Shown here: positions 6,843 through 7,526 of the stretch, piece after piece
Position numbering within the stretch: the first letter of the stretch is position 1
Layout: the number at the start of each line of letters is the position of its first letter
Assembly (NCBI GenBank): GCA_021805265.1
Contig: JAJZFR010000233.1
Location: 1-7,526 of the forward strand
Direction: 5' to 3'
Source of the DNA: Acidobacteriota bacterium
GTDB taxonomy: Bacteria; Acidobacteriota; Terriglobia; Terriglobales; Acidobacteriaceae
Length of the DNA stretch: 7,526 nucleotides
Notes under the pieces: generated by a model
Database searches by the model: none
What the model was told of the DNA's origin: nothing
The model's input: only the letters and a program-made list of their open reading frames with translations
Translations under genes and position numbers: made by a program

Positions 6843-6851
6843 GAGACTTCG

Positions 6852-6859
6852 ATTCTATA
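6852..6859 (-). promoter_or_regulatory. Possible -10 box of the OsmC-LysR operon
   Basis: TATAGAAT on the minus strand lies 33 to 26 nt upstream of the ATG and about 10 nt before the AGGAGG. It fits a -10 box giving a leader of about 20 nt. No convincing -35 box is seen 16-18 nt upstream, so the promoter may need an activator, plausibly the LysR protein itself. Confidence 0.35.
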
Positions 6860-6918
6860 TTGCGGGATGGGAAATGCCCGTTGGATGTGGAGTGGACCTG
6901 GGTCTGTGGAGAAAAGAT

Positions 6919-6946
6919 TTGACCATATTCACGGTAGTTGTAGAGT
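6919..6946 (+). promoter_or_regulatory. Possible orphan rightward promoter in the osmC-tolC gap
   Basis: TTGACC (6919-6924, five of six consensus bases) and TAGAGT (6941-6946, four of six) are 16 nt apart. A transcript would start near 6953, run directly into the hairpin at 6960-6990 and continue antisense to the 3' end of the TolC-family gene. No plus-strand protein gene follows, so if active it would make a non-coding or antisense RNA. Confidence 0.3.
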
Positions 6947-6959
6947 GAGGTTCTCGGTA

Positions 6960-6990
6960 CCCAGGTCCCCGAAGTGCCGGGGGACCTGGG
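6960..6990. repeat. Perfect 11-bp inverted repeat (strong hairpin)
   Basis: CCCAGGTCCCC (6960-6970) pairs perfectly with GGGGACCTGGG (6980-6990) around a 9-nt loop. There is no T-run directly after it on either strand. A further copy of the same arm motif, GGACCTGGG, occurs at 6894-6902 and could pair with the 6960-6968 arm instead. It may be a structural element downstream of the TolC-family gene or part of a dispersed intergenic repeat. Confidence 0.65.
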
Positions 6991-6993
6991 GCA

Positions 6994-7039
6994 CCTGAAT
7001 CTCTTCTTCTGCCTGAATCTCTTCTTGCACCTGGATTTC
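6994..7039. repeat. Short tandem repeat, 18-bp period, about 2.5 units
   Basis: CCTGAATCTCTTCTT occurs at 6994-7008 and again, identical, at 7012-7026. A third, decayed half-unit CCTGGATTTC starts at 7030, keeping the 18-nt period and matching 8 of its 10 bases. It lies between two hairpins in the osmC-tolC gap. The function is unknown. Confidence 0.65.
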
Positions 7040-7055
7040 GGCTGACGCCGAAATC
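7034..7055. repeat. Perfect 9-bp hairpin downstream of the TolC-family gene
   Basis: GATTTCGGC (7034-7042) pairs perfectly with GCCGAAATC (7047-7055) across a 4-nt loop. Read on the minus strand it begins 25 nt after the TAA stop of the TolC-family gene. It lacks a T-tract, so it could be an mRNA 3'-end structure or one end of a repeat element rather than a standard terminator. Confidence 0.5.
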
Positions 7056-7080
7056 GCTCGAGGCCACCGGTGTGAAGGGA

Positions 7081-7526
7081 TTATGGCTGAGTGCCGGTCT
7101 GGTAGCGGACGGCGGCCAGGTCGGACTCGTAGGCGAAGCGGGCGTTGGTGTCTTCTATTTTGGCCTGGATTTGCTGGTATTCGGCCTGGCTGAGTTCGAC
7201 GATGGAGCTGAGGCCGAGTTTGTAACGGGTCTGGGCGAGATCGAGGGCCATGTTGGCTTCCTTGAGCAGCTCGGCGGTGACGACCATCTTCTGGCGTGCG
7301 GTGTTGGCGTTGAGCCAGGCGGTTTTGACGTCGCGGAGGATCTGCTCCTGAAGGTCGCGGGTGCGTTGGTCGGAGGCGCTCGCGCGCAGCCTGGCCTCTG
7401 CGGTCTGGGAGGTGAAGAGGAAGCCGTTGAAGATGGGGACCTGGATGTTGACGCCGGCGGCGCCGTACCAGGAGGGGTTGTAGTACTGGCTGTCGCCGAC
7501 CGGGGTTGCGCCGACGACGCCGATGC
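7081..7526 (-). CDS. TolC-family outer-membrane efflux protein, C-terminal part (5' end beyond window)
   Basis: The frame is open from the right edge to a TAA at 7083-7081, giving 147 visible C-terminal residues. The sequence is typical of the second structural repeat of TolC/OEP proteins: a beta-strand region GVNIQVPIFNGFLFTSQTAE, a long coiled-coil helix with LRASASDQRTRDLQEQILRD and VKTAWLNANTARQKM, then the signature ALDLAQTRYKLGLSSIVELS, and a final helix ending VRYQTGTQP. Such proteins trimerise into an outer-membrane beta barrel plus a periplasmic alpha-helical tunnel and provide the exit duct for tripartite RND, ABC or MFS efflux pumps or type I secretion. An internal ATG at 7287 is not the start, because the conserved fold continues upstream of it. 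Partner pump genes are probably beyond the right edge. No functional pairing with the MacB-like permease in this window can be shown. Confidence 0.9.
   Translation of the reverse strand, partial: IGVVGATPVGDSQYYNPSWYGAAGVNIQVPIFNGFLFTSQTAEARLRASASDQRTRDLQEQILRDVKTAWLNANTARQKMVVTAELLKEANMALDLAQTRYKLGLSSIVELSQAEYQQIQAKIEDTNARFAYESDLAAVRYQTGTQP

Noticed and set aside
6020..6844. A 274-codon plus-strand open frame across osmC and lysR
   Set aside because: It lies opposite two confidently identified genes, has Gly/Glu-rich composition and no domain signal.
6855..7067. A 70-codon minus-strand open frame in the osmC-tolC gap
   Set aside because: Its Arg/Pro/Gly repeat-like product is simply the translated 18-bp repeat and hairpins. 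It has no ribosome-binding site or domain support.
7081..7287. A separate 68-residue small protein at the right end
   Set aside because: It is the tail of the TolC-family protein; the frame and the fold continue uninterrupted to the window edge.

Overview
The window looks like a piece of an Acidobacteriota chromosome, probably from the Terriglobia/Acidobacteriaceae side. The main reason is the gene pair at 1092-4114: a short PadR regulator followed 11 nt later by a very long MacB/FtsX-type permease with a permease-prefix domain, a duplicated core and no ATPase. That is the acidobacterial PadR + ADOP (acidobacterial duplicated orphan permease) arrangement. High GC and a TonB-C-domain periplasmic protein fit. 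No genus can be named from sequence alone.

Layout. (1) 1-938, minus strand: a membrane-anchored protein of unknown function, running off the left edge. (2) 939-1091: a divergent intergenic region. (3) 1092-4114, plus strand: padR-like regulator and ADOP permease, almost certainly one operon. (4) 4241-5335, plus strand: a secreted two-part protein with a TonB C-terminal-like domain, probably with its own promoter. (5) 5387-5461: a nested hairpin serving as a bidirectional terminator between converging genes. (6) 6826-5480, minus strand: an OsmC-family redox protein followed, after a stop codon and 12 nt in the same frame, by a LysR-type regulator of the CysL/CbbR-like group. (7) 6827-7080: a structured intergenic region with three copies of a 9-bp motif able to form alternative hairpins, an 18-bp-period repeat, a second perfect hairpin and a plausible orphan promoter. 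(8) 7081-7526, minus strand: the C-terminal part of a TolC-family outer-membrane efflux protein, running off the right edge.

How the genes may work together. PadR probably controls its own operon with the permease. The OsmC-LysR pair looks like a thiol/peroxide-response cassette. The TonB-like protein, the permease and the TolC protein are all envelope proteins, but nothing visible ties them into one machine, and no ABC ATPase is encoded here. Base composition is strongly G-rich on the plus strand whichever strand is coding, which points to a replication-strand bias.

I see no CRISPR array, transposase, tRNA or rRNA. No clearly new multi-gene system is evident. The items most worth a second look are the TonB-domain protein, the stop-separated same-frame OsmC-LysR pair and the structured 6894-7055 intergenic region.
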